Below, in pieces: positions 11,989-23,780 of a stretch of DNA of 64,000 nucleotides. Made by a program: the position numbers and the translations under genes. Numbering within the stretch: position 1 is the first letter of the stretch; every line of letters begins with the position of its first letter. Below the pieces are notes generated by a model. It did no database searches, was not told the origin of the DNA, and saw nothing but the letters and a program-made list of their open reading frames with translations. The DNA is from Papaver somniferum (lineage: Eukaryota; Streptophyta; Magnoliopsida; Ranunculales; Papaveraceae), in assembly GCF_003573695.1 (NCBI RefSeq), contig NC_039366.1, forward strand, positions 161,142,770 to 161,206,769. Reading direction: 5' to 3'.

Positions 11989-12756
11989 TTTCCACTAATT
12001 AACTAGTAATATAGCGGTAGTAAGGGTCGTTCCCACAAAGAGTTGTTTAGTTGATATGTTATTTAGTTCAACAAGATAAGATAAAGTAAAAGACAAAAGG
12101 GGATTGGTAGATTAATTAAACTAAAAAAATAAGAATAAAAAGATGATCAAGGATTCCTTCGCCATTACCAGACGTTAACTCGCATAATATATTTATATAT
12201 CTTCGTTAGAACCATTCATCACCAATCATAGAATAACAGCTAGAGCAGTTTTATCCCCAAATATCCTTTTGTAACCTGATACTGAAGCGCTCGCATATCA
12301 GATTCTAACCAACCAAACCACTAAGTAGTAGCGCACTCAAGGTGTAACCCAATCAGAAGCTTAGGTTGATCCCAACAGTTAGACTCTTAGCACAAGGTCC
12401 ACTTATTAGTGTTGTTTTCAGGCACACAATTTCTACACAGAATCCCTCTGCAAGGTCTCACATTCTCTACTTGTGTAAGAGATGCATGAAAATTACAAAT
12501 CGCGTGAAATCTCTAATAGCAATAGAATCATAATCAATATACTAATCTAGTAGGCCTCCCAAATCAATATAGAAATCACTCATGAACACTAGATATAGTA
12601 AATACAAACGACAATAAAAAAACGTCGAATAAATTGTATAAGTAATAAAGATTTACGTCTAGAATATTGAATTTAAAAAGACGAGGGTACCCAAATATAC
12701 CTCAATCTAAAACTTTTCAATCTATAAGTCCTTTCTCCGAAAGTGATTGTCTATAC
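11989..12756. other. Unassigned repeat-like sequence, left arm
   Basis: This stretch carries no ORF of note. It includes GCGGTAGTAAGGGTCGTTCCCAC near 12013, a phrase I associate with a dispersed plant repeat but cannot assign to a class. It probably continues at 15490 after the inserted LTR, since the AT-rich style and the ACTTTTCAATC / GAATTCATCC junction look like one unit split in two. No RNA gene was seen. Confidence 0.35.
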
Positions 12757-15489
12757 TGAGTCGAGACAAGACAACAAATCGGTTCACACTTCGTGTGATC
12801 GTCTATGGATACGAGATCAAGATAATACAAAAAACGAAGTATGTTTACTTGATAAGAGGTTCGGACTTAACCAAACACAATAGGCTTACTATCAAGTAAA
12901 TAGGAATTGACGTTTGTGTAATTTACTTTAAATTATAATAACAACAATTATAATTGCGGAAAATAAAAGTAAATGACACATCAAGATTTTGTTAACGAGG
13001 AAACCGCAAATGCAGAAAAACCCCGGGACCTTATCCAGAATTGAATACTCTCAGGATTAAGCCGCTAAACAAAATCAAACCAACTTCGTATAGTTGAGAC
13101 CAAGCAACTAAACCTATAGTTCACCTAGTTCCGTATGTATTCCCACGCCTCCGACTTGTAATAAGTCACGTCCTTGGAACAATTCCTTTGGTTCGTATTC
13201 CAAACAGTAAAGGAAAAACAAATCTGTTTGGTATCAACTCTTTTCAACCAAGTGATATGAGTTCGACAAAAGGCTCTTCTGTTTATCTCAATAAACTCCT
13301 TTGTCGGGTTCTTAGATCTATCTTATCTACAACTACCAACGTAATTGTTAAGATTTTGCAATCAATACTTTGAATCACAAAGAATTGTATTGATGCCGAT
13401 CTACACAACTAATCAATCCAATCTACCACAAGGATAAATCGATTATAGTTGGATCCTCTTTTACCGAAACAAGTATTGTGCACACCAAAGATTATGAACC
13501 CAAATCAGAAATCTTCAAAGTCTTCTTTGTCTTCAAATCTTCTTAGATCTTCAACAAACACCTGCACACAATCAACTTGAATCTCTTGTGAACAATCACG
13601 CACAGAACGGAGTCTGTGAACAATGGATTATCACAAGACTTCTTTAGATCTACAAACAGTCTAAAGATCCCCGTAGAAACTTCGATCTAGTTTGAGTGAA
13701 TCTTATATCAGAAGAGAAGATTCTCAAGCATAAACAAACTAGGTGCAATCAAAGTTCAACCACCGTTAGTCAATTAAATCAATCGAAAACAAAGATAAAC
13801 CGCAATTATCTAGTTTCCCACCAACGGTACTAATAGAACTTCCCAATCCCAAAGAAGTCTTTAAACCGAGCGGTCGTAAGAGATTTCGCCTAATTAGGTT
13901 ACTTTCCTCTCCGAATAAGCGGCTCCACCAGTAACAACACAACTGAGGTAGTTTTGCTGGCTCTGAGGATTAGTTTGCTTGAAATGCAAACTTTGATATT
14001 TATAGACAAGGAAGTTTGGACACCAAGGAATTTCCAAAACCGAAAATATTCTCAAGATATGAAATATATTCCAAATTCGGTTTCATAATTCCTGGAAATG
14101 CTTTGTCCAAATAATGACCGAAAATCTCTTAGAAAATCTCCAATTAGTAAATGCACATTACCGATTTTCATTTTCCAAAAATAAAATTAAAAACCTTAAA
14201 TAAAAGATTCTCAACTTATTTGTCGATCCTGGATTTTCCTTTAGCTATTAAGGAATACCTTTGAACAATAAAATATAAGCATTATTGCACATGTTCAAAG
14301 TATGTCGACATCTTTACTTTGTAAGTCCTCTTTCATACTTACAATCTTGAAACCCATCTGTCACACTTCCAAACAAGTTTAGAATTGGTTCATCTGACTT
14401 TCAAGAACTACGTGATTGATCAAGAACACTCAATCACCAAACATGGGTTTCACGGTTCTACCAAAACAAGTTTCGGTTCTACCTCCATGTGAGTACTTTG
14501 CATAATCACGCTAGTTACCAAAATTCGGTTGACTAGGTACTAGGATCGGTTCCCCACATATATATGGTATCTAACTTGTACGTGTTGCACATGTCCATAG
14601 GATCAGTTCCACTTTGCCTAAAAACGTGTTGCACATGTCCATAGGATCGGTTCCCCTTTCTACTAAAAAATTGTTGCACCTCATACAAGGATCGATTACC
14701 CTTTTGTGATAGGTTTCACCTCTTACTAGGATCGGTTCCCCTTTGCCTACAGTTGGTCATACCAATAACACTAAATCGATCATACCATCTTAGGTGATTA
14801 CTTAAGATCGGTTTCACTAATAAAATTCATACCAATACAAAAGTCAGGCATTTGTGAATAGTTTTACCAAGAACATAAACAAGTCATGAGCGGTTATACT
14901 AATCACACATATTGGTAGTTCAAAAGATATGCAATGAATAACAATACCAATAATGCCTAGCGATTTTCCTTTCGATTCACAAAACAAGTTCATGAATTTA
15001 CTTCCTTTAAACAAATGTAAAACATCGTTTCCTAGGATGAAATCTTCACCTTATACCCATACATAATCACAATAGCATTCAAACGATTATTTCGATGTCT
15101 TATATACAAAGTTTAATGGTTAAGCAATAAACCTCGTATTGTATTCCTTAATACTATGTTTAACTAGAGTATAATTATTCATGCTTCACAGTTATGTTTT
15201 CAATATGCACGACTTGAAAGATACGTTAGGCAATAAAACAGTTCAAGTCAAATATCACTAACCTCAAGTGGAAGGATGATGTTGTCGTTGTAGCTCCTTA
15301 CTTCTTCACTTCTTCAAGTCTTCGCAATACTTGTAATGTCTCATATCCTAATACTTTCAAGCTAACCTATACGAAGTTGACTTTATTACATATCAAGCGA
15401 CTCTTTAAATGAGTTTTGGCTCACTAAAATATGACAACCAAACTTGACATACCAACGCTTGGTGGGTTCAACCGAGCTATGCTCTAACA
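12757..15489 (-). repeat. Minus-strand Copia-type LTR, divergent subfamily
   Basis: It ends GAGCTATGCTCTAACA at 15489 like the other Copia LTRs and holds the shared GTTAACGAGGAAACCGCAAATG block at about 12990. The left end is inferred from weak alignment (TGAGTCGAGACAAG), so it may be off by tens of bases. Flanking pentamers (TATAC, GAATT) do not match. Neither a primer site nor gag/pol is adjacent, so it is probably a solo LTR. The ORF at 13188-13373 has no recognisable domain. Confidence 0.6.
14541..14755. repeat. Short imperfect tandem array GGATCGGTTCCCC in LTR
   Basis: Five copies of a GGATCGGTTCCCCTTTG-like core start near 14542, 14600, 14643, 14689 and 14729. Two are embedded in the longer repeat CGTGTTGCACATGTCCATA. 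Spacing is 40-60 bp. Confidence 0.7.
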
Positions 15490-16607
15490 GAATTCATCCT
15501 TAACCAACAAATATTTATCTACTTATAATAACAAAAATAATAGGTTCCCCCTAAAGGGGTAAACCATAGGTTTAGATGTAGGAGATATAGTATGGTAGGT
15601 AGAGATGTGTAAAAGATGATACAATATGTCTTCTTAAAGTATTGAGGGTCTTTTTATATAGTGCTCACATAGTCTAGGATTTAAAATCCTGCCGGGACCA
15701 TGTTTTCCTTGATTTAAAAGCCAAACTCGTGACAAACACCTTATTACGGTTGGGTTCCACCCAGCCGTAACTCTGAGAAGAAAATCGACTCAAAATACCC
15801 ATAGTTACGGTTGGGTCCGACAACAGCAACAAAAGTTTGTAAGGTTCTGGGTTCTACTTAAACCCAATTGAAGTTATTATGGATAAGATAATCGACTCAA
15901 TATCTTTAGTTTGTAAGGTTCTGGGTTCTACTTAAACCCAGCCGATCCTGTCAAAACCAACAACAACGGCAACAAAAGTTTGGGAAACAAAAGAATCCTA
16001 TTATAGGGGCTACATAGATTTGTCTTTGACGGCTCCAATGGGTTCAAATATCATAAAAGTTGATGAGGGACCTAATCTGTAAGAAAAATTCAAAATTACT
16101 CTTCCACAACTAACATAATTACCTAACTTAAATCTTATTAAAATTAAAAACAAAAAAGCTAAACCTAAACCAAAAAAAAATAAAAAATCACACATCTTCC
16201 TCTTCTCCGCCATTGCCTCTTCTCCAATTATTTTTTCTTCAACGATGATTATCTTAGCCATAATAACTTCAATTGGGGAAGAATTGAAATCTCACGTTCT
16301 TTTTTTTTTTTGCGTTTGATTGCATGAATAAGTTAGATTTGGTTTAAACTAGGAATTAAAGATTACTTTCAGAACTGAACACGGTTGGGAAACCAATATT
16401 TCTCGACCGCAAACCAATTCTACGATTGGGAAAATATGAATTTCCAACGTAGATTTTTCGGTTGGGAAAATATGAATCTCAATAGTAGAAAGTTTTTACG
16501 GTCGGAAAAAAAACCAAATGCTTTTGGTTCTCAAGCATTTGGTTTTCTACAATGACTTTGATTTTTCATCTTCTGAGCCCTCAAAAACCAAATGTTTGGA
16601 GCCCAGG
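15490..16607. other. Gene-free stretch with repeated motifs and a hairpin
   Basis: Visible structure includes TTACGGTTGGGTTCCACCC paired with a following GCCGTAA (about 15754-15782), a duplicated segment TTTGTAAGGTTCTGGGTTCT at about 15835 and 15908, and a hairpin at about 16510-16545 with arms AAACCAAATGCTT / AAGCATTTGGTTT. A minus-strand ORF of 83 codons (16010-16261) is AT-rich and hydrophobic with no recognisable domain; I do not call it a gene. This is also the distal upstream region of the GRAS gene before the solo LTR inserted. Confidence 0.4.
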
Positions 16608-19190
16608 TGTTTATGGATAAAAAATGATTCTACTGTTTTTTGGTAATTTGGGGTGTGTTGAATGAGAAACGAATCTAAACCCTAAACAAATGCACTGCAC
16701 GGGGATGTTTTTAGGTTCGATAAATCAATCTGTAAGACTCTGGCCTAAACCAAGAAATGGTCGTTCCAGATTCAATTCGCTCACAAGGTGAAGGAGAAGG
16801 GTTGATCTTAGGGAGGGAAGCAGAGAAGGTGTTTGAGATCAGAATGTTGAACTATGAAGGCGTGGTTGTTTATGACTTGCGTATCAGAAAATGGTTTATG
16901 GCTACTTGTGTTGATAACACTTGTGTTTCGTCTTTTCGAAATAGATTGAAAATCTATTTATACAAGTCATTTGAGCGCAACCCTGATCTCGTAGGAACTG
17001 GAGGAAGTTAAGTAGTGGAGTAATGGAGTTGTGTAAGAGGTGGTGATCATTACGTGATTACACCTTCACCCATTACTCCATCATTACTAACCGCCCGTCC
17101 TTTCCTAACACGTTCTCGTAACGAGCGTGTTGCACGCCGCATGTTGTAAACCACCAGACCAATACCCCAGTAAGCATCCCCCAGTTTGTGACATGTTTGA
17201 TGTCTCTAATAAGTGGGTCAAGTCGTGGGACGCGCCGCGAGTATAACATGGTGCCATTAGGTGAACCAACTAAGTTGTTTATGAGGCCAATATAAAATAT
17301 TGTATGTATTCGGTGCATGTGAAGCATCGCGTTTAAGCAGCTCAAACTAATCGATGTGTATGAAGCATCATTGTTTATGAGCTTGATTAAATAAGTCGCG
17401 AATAAGCGTCTTAAAGGAGGCATGATCGACCACCTTTGGGTGATCGTTTGTGGACCCTTCGGTCGAGTCATCACTTGGTCGATTTCCTTTTGTGGAAGAA
17501 GGATGTCGGTCTTCACAATGTTGCTTTCCTAAAAATAAATTTATACCATCCAACTAGGCTGGCGAAGTTGGATGGTCTTGATCGTTTGCGGCAGTTTCAA
17601 ACTGCCATTGACGCGACTTTAGGGTTTAGGGGGCCGCGCGGCCAACCCTCTTTGGGCGAGCGATTTCGAGGCATTGAGCCCTAGTTTGTGTAGGCCGATC
17701 AATCACGTGTAAAGGTGGGTCCACCGTGATCACGTTGACATCCTCGGGGTTGCTTGAAGTTGGATCTAAGCCGTTCAACTAGGACGGCGAAGATGGATGT
17801 CCGTGATTTATTTGTGGCAGTTGTGTAATGTCGTTGACGCAATTCTTAGGGTTTGGAGGTCGATCGACCTACCCCTTTTGAGCGAGCGATTCGAGACGCT
17901 GCGTTTGGGTTTGAGCGAGTCGGTCGGTCACGTATGAAGGTGGGACGATAGTGATCATGTTACTACCTTCGGAGCCGTTTAAAATTAAATCTAAGCCACT
18001 CGAATCCGCTGGCGAAGATGATTGGTCGATATCGATTTGCGGCAGTAATGTGTTGCCGCAAAGTAATTTTAGGTTTTTTGAAACAGCGTGTTCACGCTTA
18101 TTTGAGCTGGCGTTTTGATGCACTTTAGCCTTGCTTTGATCAAGTCGATCGACCACGCGTGGAGTTGGTTCGATGTTGAATGCGTTGGCATGTTCTTGAT
18201 CATTCGAAACACGATCTAAGCCGTCCAATTAGGTCGGCGAAGACATACGAATGCGATCGATTAGCGGCAATTGTATAACGCCGCCTATTCAATTTAGGGT
18301 TTTCAAAGCTGTGAGATCATCCTAGTTCAATTGAACGATTTAGCGTGTTATTAACTTCCCATGAGCAAATCGATTGGCAAGGGATAATATCGGGCCTGAG
18401 GTGAACGTGTTAGCACTTCCCCGATCGTTTGGAACACGATCTATGCCGTCCAACTAGGCTGGCAAAGTTGGACGGATATGATGACTTTTGAGACCGTTTC
18501 TTACGGGTTTAGCTCGTTCGAGCTTCGTTTTTATGCAGTGCAAGCGCTCATGTTTGGGTCGGCGTTTGAAGCGCTCGTGAATGAGCAACACGGGGGCCGA
18601 TCAACTAGAGGACTGGTGGGCTCGCCGGTGGTTGCTACAGTGATTGCCTAGTCCTGCTAGGAGTAAGCTATGCTTGTTAAACGTGCGGCCAAATTGCGTG
18701 GTCGTGATCGTTTCTGAGACTAATATTAACAGTCTAGATTTTCTTTAAGAAATAAATGTGTGTTTGATCACGCTAACTTTAATTAAAAGTGTGTGAATAC
18801 GTTGATCTCTTTGTCAGAGAGATGTAGTCGGTATTTTTTTTTGTGCAGATCCCAATACTAGCACTTCGGGAGATTCATGCTACTCTGCTGAGAGTGAGCA
18901 TTGATCGTCATGTCATGTCAGTATTGAGAGTTCGGCTCGGAACATAGCACGGAAAAAATACAAGACAAATCATGCATTAGTTAATAATATTGGCATAAGA
19001 TAGAATCCGCAGAATATTCGGGATTGCTATCACCATTCTGAATGAACTTTATCTATATACTGAGTTGTTCAATACATGTGTAAAGAATTTTGAGCACTCG
19101 TTATTTTTAAATGACCTTTATTCCTTTACAGGATAACACTAAATATAGGGTTTTATAACTTTGATCCTAAACTAAAAACCACCATCAACA
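16608..19190 (-). repeat. Solo Gypsy-type LTR with perfect CCAGG target duplication
   Basis: In minus orientation it runs TGTTGATGGTGG... to ...ATCCATAAACA. CCAGG occurs immediately before (16603-16607) and after (19191-19195), a 5-bp target duplication that fixes both ends. There is no internal region, so it is a solo LTR left by recombination. The end near 16608 (ATGGATAAAAAATG, then GATCAATCTGTAAGACTC..CCTAAACC) is homologous to the same end of element B LTRs at 50838 and 60885. It therefore belongs to a related Gypsy/Tat-type family. ORFs inside (16757-17011 plus, 17073-17516 and 17869-18228 minus) are probably by-products of the repeat. Confidence 0.9.
17551..18500. repeat. 225-bp tandem array inside solo LTR (five units)
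   Basis: The anchor CAACTAGGCTGGCGAAGTTGG and its variants start at 17551, 17776, 18001, 18226 and 18451, every 225 bp exactly. Each unit also carries a GCGGCAGT..TGCCG element and an AGGGTTT segment. Units have diverged strongly in sequence but keep the period. On the minus strand parts of the units are open and echo one another (GLD..., ...DRLAQ), since 225 is a multiple of three. Confidence 0.85.
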
Positions 19191-19423
19191 CCAGGATTCA
19201 AATAAAAATGATGGCCGTTGCGCTGTCTAAGCGGAAGCATCAGATGTCCCTCGACTATTTGTAATCGCCCTCGACTATTGGTTTTACTTGCAGGTTCCTT
19301 GAGCAATCCGAAAGAAAGAGGAAAGAGCGCGAGCCACTTGTTGTTTTCTTCGACTTTGAAAATGAGAGGAGTCTAAACTAAACATTGGTATTCAATTTCT
19401 TTTTAGAAAGGAAATGGCTTAAG

Positions 19424-19790
19424 AAATGGCTTCTATTCTCTGCCTTTCTAGGGTTCCTTCCCAAATCTTGAGGTACGCCTTCTCTATGTGTATCCTAATT
19501 TCATCATAACCTAGTGCAAACTACTACTGCTGCTTCCCGTATCTCATTTTGTATTCAAAGGCATCAGATTTAGTCGTTTCTTTTGAGTTATTCAAGTTAC
19601 TGTGGAAATTAGTGCGTCTTTACTTCATTTAAATGATTCCATATGTCTTGATGTTGTTTCAATCGTAGCAGGATCTTTTTTAAATTTTTTTTTAAGGTCC
19701 GGACGAAATCTGAAACTAAAAGTTCTACTTTTTTTTTCTTCTTTTAATAGAGATAATTATAGGTTATGGATTCAAGTTTTAGAGGTTTAG
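19424..19790 (+). other. Putative 5'UTR with intron and spliced upstream ORF of the GRAS gene
   Basis: A candidate 5'UTR intron runs 19473-19762: donor TTGAG|GTACGC, pyrimidine-rich tract, acceptor AATTATAG, three bases before the GRAS ATG. Members of this GRAS subfamily commonly have a 5'UTR intron. An upstream ATG at 19424 opens MASILCLSRVPSQILR. If spliced as proposed it reads across the junction and ends at 19790, overlapping the main ATG out of frame. A shorter ATG-GCT-TAA lies just upstream. This layout would reduce translation of the main ORF, but that is inferred. Confidence 0.5.
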
Positions 19791-22009
19791 TCGATTCAAT
19801 TACTGACTTTAAAGCAAATACTGAGTCTGTTTCTAATGAAAACCTTATGAATTTCTTTAGATTACAAGAGAATAATACCCTTGATCAAAGTTCAATAGAT
19901 CAAAATCCTAATTTTAGTAGTAATAGTTGTAGTAGTATTACGGATCCTAGTATCACGACCTCATCCTCAAATTTTAATCTTCAAAAAGATTTTTCTCCGG
20001 AAGAATATGATTTCTCAGATGTGGTTCTCAAGTACATAACCCAAATGCTTATGGAAGAGAACATTGAAGAGAAAAACAGCCTGTTTCAAGACTGTTCAGC
20101 TCTCCAAGCAACAGAGAGACCCTTTTATGAAATTCTAGGCCAGCAGTACCCCCGTTCTCCTCATTACAACCCAGAAAATCAAGTTGACAATAGTAATAAC
20201 AATAGCAGCAGCAGCAGCAGTAGTAGTAGCATTGCAGCTGAAACTAGTTGGATTGGTGAGTATCAATCTTTATCTCATACCCAAAGTTTTCCTAGTGATT
20301 TTACATTCCAGATGACTCCTCAATCATCTTTCAACTCTTCAAATGGTTTCAATGCTGTTGTAGAAGGCAAAGTAGATTTGCCGGAGGAGAAGGTTCAGTT
20401 TCATGATGTGTCTTCTGAGAGTGAATCCGGTTGGCAGTTCCAGAAAGGCGTCGAGGAAGCAAATAAGTTTCTTCCAAATGATAAGAACTTGATTATTAAC
20501 CAAGAGAGTAACGGTTTTCTAATGGAGAAAGAAACAAAGAAACTGGTGACGTTGAGGTCAAGTTGGACAAGAAGGATGAGAAAGAGACTTTGTCAACTGC
20601 TTCGAGAGGGAAGAAGAATCTGTACAGGGAAGATTTAGAATTGGAAGAAGGGAGAAGTAATAAGCAATCAGCAGTCTTCTCCGAAGAAACGCTACGATCA
20701 GCTATGTTTGATATGGTATTGCTCTGTGAGAATGAAGGAAAATGTGATAAAGCAAATTCAACTCCCAACGACTCCTTAAAGATTGAAGTAAGCAAGAAGT
20801 TGCAGCAGAATGAGCAATTAAGAGGGTCTAATGGTGGAAAACCCCGTGGTAGGAAACAGAAGGCTAAAGGGGACATGGTGGATTTGCGGACACTACTTAT
20901 TCACTGTGCACAAGCTGTTGCTGCTGATGATCGTGGCACTGCTAGTGACCTACTGAAGCAGCTTAGACAACATTCATCCCCGAGTGGAGATGGTTCACAA
21001 AGGTTAGCCCATTGCTTTGCTAATGGTCTTGAGGCACGTTTTGCTGGATCAGGGAGCCAGATTTACTCAACCCTCTTGCACAAGAGAGCACCAGCTGCTG
21101 ATATTTTGAAAGCTTATCATCTCTTTATGGGTACAATCCCGTTCAAGAACATATCAAATTTCTTTGTGAACCAAACAATTGATGATCTGGCTGAAAAGGC
21201 TACTACCCTGCATATAATAGATTTCTGTATCCTCTATGGTTTCCAGTGGCCTTGTCTTATCCAGCGGCTTTCGAAAAGAAAAGGTGGTCCACCTAAAATT
21301 CGAATTACTGGGATAGAATTGCCGGAACCTGGTTTCCGTCCATCTGAAATGGTTGAAGAAACTGGCCGTCGGTTAGGATCTTATGCTGAGAAATTCCATG
21401 TCCCATTCGAGTACCATGCCATTGCTCAGAAATGGGAAACCATTCAACTTGAGGATCTCAATATTGTCAAAGATGAACTCCTTGTTGTCAACTTTTTTGT
21501 TTCGAGCTAGAAACTTACTTGATGAGACTGTTATATTGGACAGTCCAAGAAATGCCGTTCTGAACCTGATAAGGAAGATGAATCCCAATGTTTGCATCCA
21601 TGGGGTTTTGAATGGTGCCTATAGTTCCCCATTCTTCGTCACTCGATTACGTGAGGCTCTCTTTCACTTTTCTTCTTCGTTTGATGTGCTTGAATCAAAT
21701 ATTCCCCGTGAGCATCCAGAGAGGATATTGATCGAGAGAGACATCCTCGGGAAGGAGGCTTTGAACATTATAGCATGTGAGGGATCACAGAGGGTTGAGA
21801 GGCCAGAGACTTATAAACAATGGCAGGGAAGGAATATGAGAGCTGGGTTCTTGCAACTCCCCCTGCACAAAGATATACTGAAGAAGGCGAAAGAAAAGGT
21901 GAAATCAGGCTACCACAAGGATTTTGTTGTAGATGCAAATAGCCAGTGGATGCTGCTAGGATGGAAGGGAAGAATTCTCTTTGCACTTTCTTCGTGGAGG
22001 CCCGTGTAA
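19766..22009 (+). CDS. GRAS transcription regulator, SCARECROW-LIKE 14/33-type, with two frameshifts
   Basis: This is a plant nuclear GRAS-domain regulator of the LISCL (SCL9/14/33) subfamily. The variable N-terminal half (19766 to about 20530) has the acidic FSDVVLKYITQMLMEE motif, an Asn/Ser run from an AGC repeat (about 20185-20232) and a YREDLELEEGRSNKQSAV segment typical of the subfamily. The GRAS domain starts at LRTLLIHCAQAVAADD (about 20886), followed by LHIIDF (the VHIID motif), PKIRITGIELPEPGF, a PFYRE region and the C-terminal SAW end (WMLLGWKGRI..ALSSW). Without indels it would be about 747 residues, the usual family size. Two shifts break it. The first, between 20521 and 20560, looks like one A missing from an A-run in AAACAAAGAAAC. 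The second is one extra T in the T6 run at 21493-21498, which creates a premature TAG at 21508. The rest is intact, so it is either a young pseudogene or has assembly errors in homopolymers. Start chosen at the first ATG after the intron acceptor. Confidence 0.9.
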
Positions 22010-22122
22010 GATTCTTTTCTTTTCTTGCACTACTGTTCATGTAGGAGGAGGTCATTTGTTATTTTGTTTTTCGTAGTCACTGATAAATCTTATGTTCTGC
22101 TAATCTTCTTCCTTTATGGTGT

Positions 22123-22128
22123 AATAAA
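22123..22128 (+). terminator. Candidate polyadenylation signal of the GRAS gene
   Basis: AATAAA lies 114 bp after the stop codon in AT-rich, T-rich sequence. Plant poly(A) signals are loose, so this is a plausible site only. Confidence 0.35.
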
Positions 22129-22837
22129 CTCGCACTGTGTTAAAACACATTAATGTAAAAATGTAAAGTTCAAAACTGAAAATTGAAAATTTACTTCCAC
22201 AAATAAAAAATTCAACTTTTAGCACAATTTTCTCTGTTAGGGAACGCAATTCTGCAGGCTCTTTTCAAGATTTCATAGAAAGTGAAATGGCTTCTCTGTT
22301 GGATATATTGATCTAGGGGTTCACATTTGGTGCTTACAGTCAGCTACACTAACAATTTTATTTACTTTTTGTGATCGAGCAATGTGATTTTTTGTTGTTA
22401 TTGATTACTTTTCAATGTGAACGTGAATGTTCAGCTCGGCTGTAATTTTCATTACATTAAGAAAACTAATGGACAACTAATGCGGAGAACAGAACCTAAA
22501 GGGAGAATGAAACGGAAGTGCTGCTTGCGTCTGATTGCATCCCACTATGCATAGTTCACTAACACTCTGAACTCATTCTTTGTGGGAGCCGTATAGCTCA
22601 TTACTAAATCTTGTGCGCTCTTTTGAGAGTCTACCAAGACGCTAGATGTTTGGAGATTAACAATCTCTTCCCAAAACCTTGAAGAGAAGTACATAGACTT
22701 TGCAAAACCTAGCAACGTTTCTATGCCGCATATAGCCCAGGGCAAGTGTTGCTCTCTCCATGTTGAAGCCTTCTAGAGTTTAGGAAGAAGCCAGAAACAT
22801 ATTGGGGTTCAGAAGCCTCGGGTGCCTCATGTGATGG
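22129..22837. other. Downstream intergenic stretch, with a possible minus-strand exon remnant
   Basis: Mostly AT-rich sequence with no repeat recognised. A minus-strand open stretch at 22545-22745 (PWAICGIETLLGFAKSMYF at its start, ending LVNYA then TAG) has protein-like composition and could be a last exon or a pseudogene piece, cut off upstream by the insertion of element A at 22838. I do not recognise the protein. Confidence 0.3.
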
Positions 22838-23248
22838 TGTAGATGGTGGATTTTCGACAAAGGCTAAATTCGCAAACTCATAATTATACGAAGCTCTGAT
22901 TCAGCAATCAGATGCGAGTATCGAGACACGGGTCTCTCATCGAATTCTCAACGGAGAGTACCTTCTCTCAGAGTACATGTGGATATGTAGTCTCACGACT
23001 GGACAACGACATATCTCATGAATACTGAATACTTTCAGTGATTATTTCTATATAGCATCACGTGATGGACGGCTCCTAAACAGCTTGCTCTGCTAGTATA
23101 GAGTGATAACGTCTTCAGGAACAAAAAACGAGTTTACCCTGACTATATAAAGGATATGACTTACCAACAAGCTCATATCGGGATAATTAATGCTCCTAGA
23201 CAGCTTGCTCTGCTAGTATAGAGCCACAAAGTTAATTATTCCTAATTA

Positions 23249-23600
23249 CAATTGCTCTTATTCCATGGTCGAATCCACGACTGGTCCCATGGAATGGCAA
23301 TAACAATTGTTCTGATTCTATGATCGAATCCACGACTTGATCTCATAGAATAGCAATAACTATATTATCTCATTACTCCGATTTCATGATCGAATCCACA
23401 ACTGGTCTCATAAATGGTAATAGATAAATCTTAATTACTCCGATTCTATGGTCGAATATACGATCACATGGAACGGTAATGCTCACTTTATTATTATGAA
23501 TTCGTAGTCGAATCCTCAGCTGATCATATGAATTAATAATAAACATCTTATTACTCAGTTTTGTGAATTATTCTCCACTGGATTCCACAATTAGTAATAA
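23249..23600. repeat. Hairpin-unit array in element A 5' LTR (six units)
   Basis: Units of about 50-60 bp each pair a boxed sequence with its reverse complement around a GTCGAATCCACGACTGG-like loop, for example TTCCATGG...CCATGGAA and ATTCTATG...CATAGAAT, closed by ATTG/GCAAT or TTACT/GGTAAT. The stem sequence changes from unit to unit but pairing is kept in most. Matching arrays occur in the 3' LTR (35546-35900) and in element B (53735-54085). Confidence 0.8.
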
Positions 23601-23780
23601 ATAATCAACAACCGGGCGTCTGAGCTACCTCTAAGTAAGCCCCGATTCAAATGGTGAAGGTGTATCCAACGACGATACACTAACAGTCACCGCACGAACG
23701 AGTATTTCAAAAATACAACGAAACGATGAACCTATGCAAAATAGAGAGGAAAATAATAAATAATTAAAAATATTGACCAG

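Noticed and set aside
12757..15489. Target duplication for this LTR
   Set aside because: Flanking pentamers TATAC and GAATT do not match and the left end is uncertain.
17073..18228. Minus-strand ORFs of 147 and 119 codons in the solo LTR
   Set aside because: They lie in and beside the 225-bp array and other units of the array contain stops; reported as a repeat, not as genes.
19424..19472. MASILCLSRVPSQILR as the N-terminus of an organelle-targeted protein
   Set aside because: It runs only 16 codons to a splice donor and then stops soon after the GRAS ATG; it fits an upstream ORF better.
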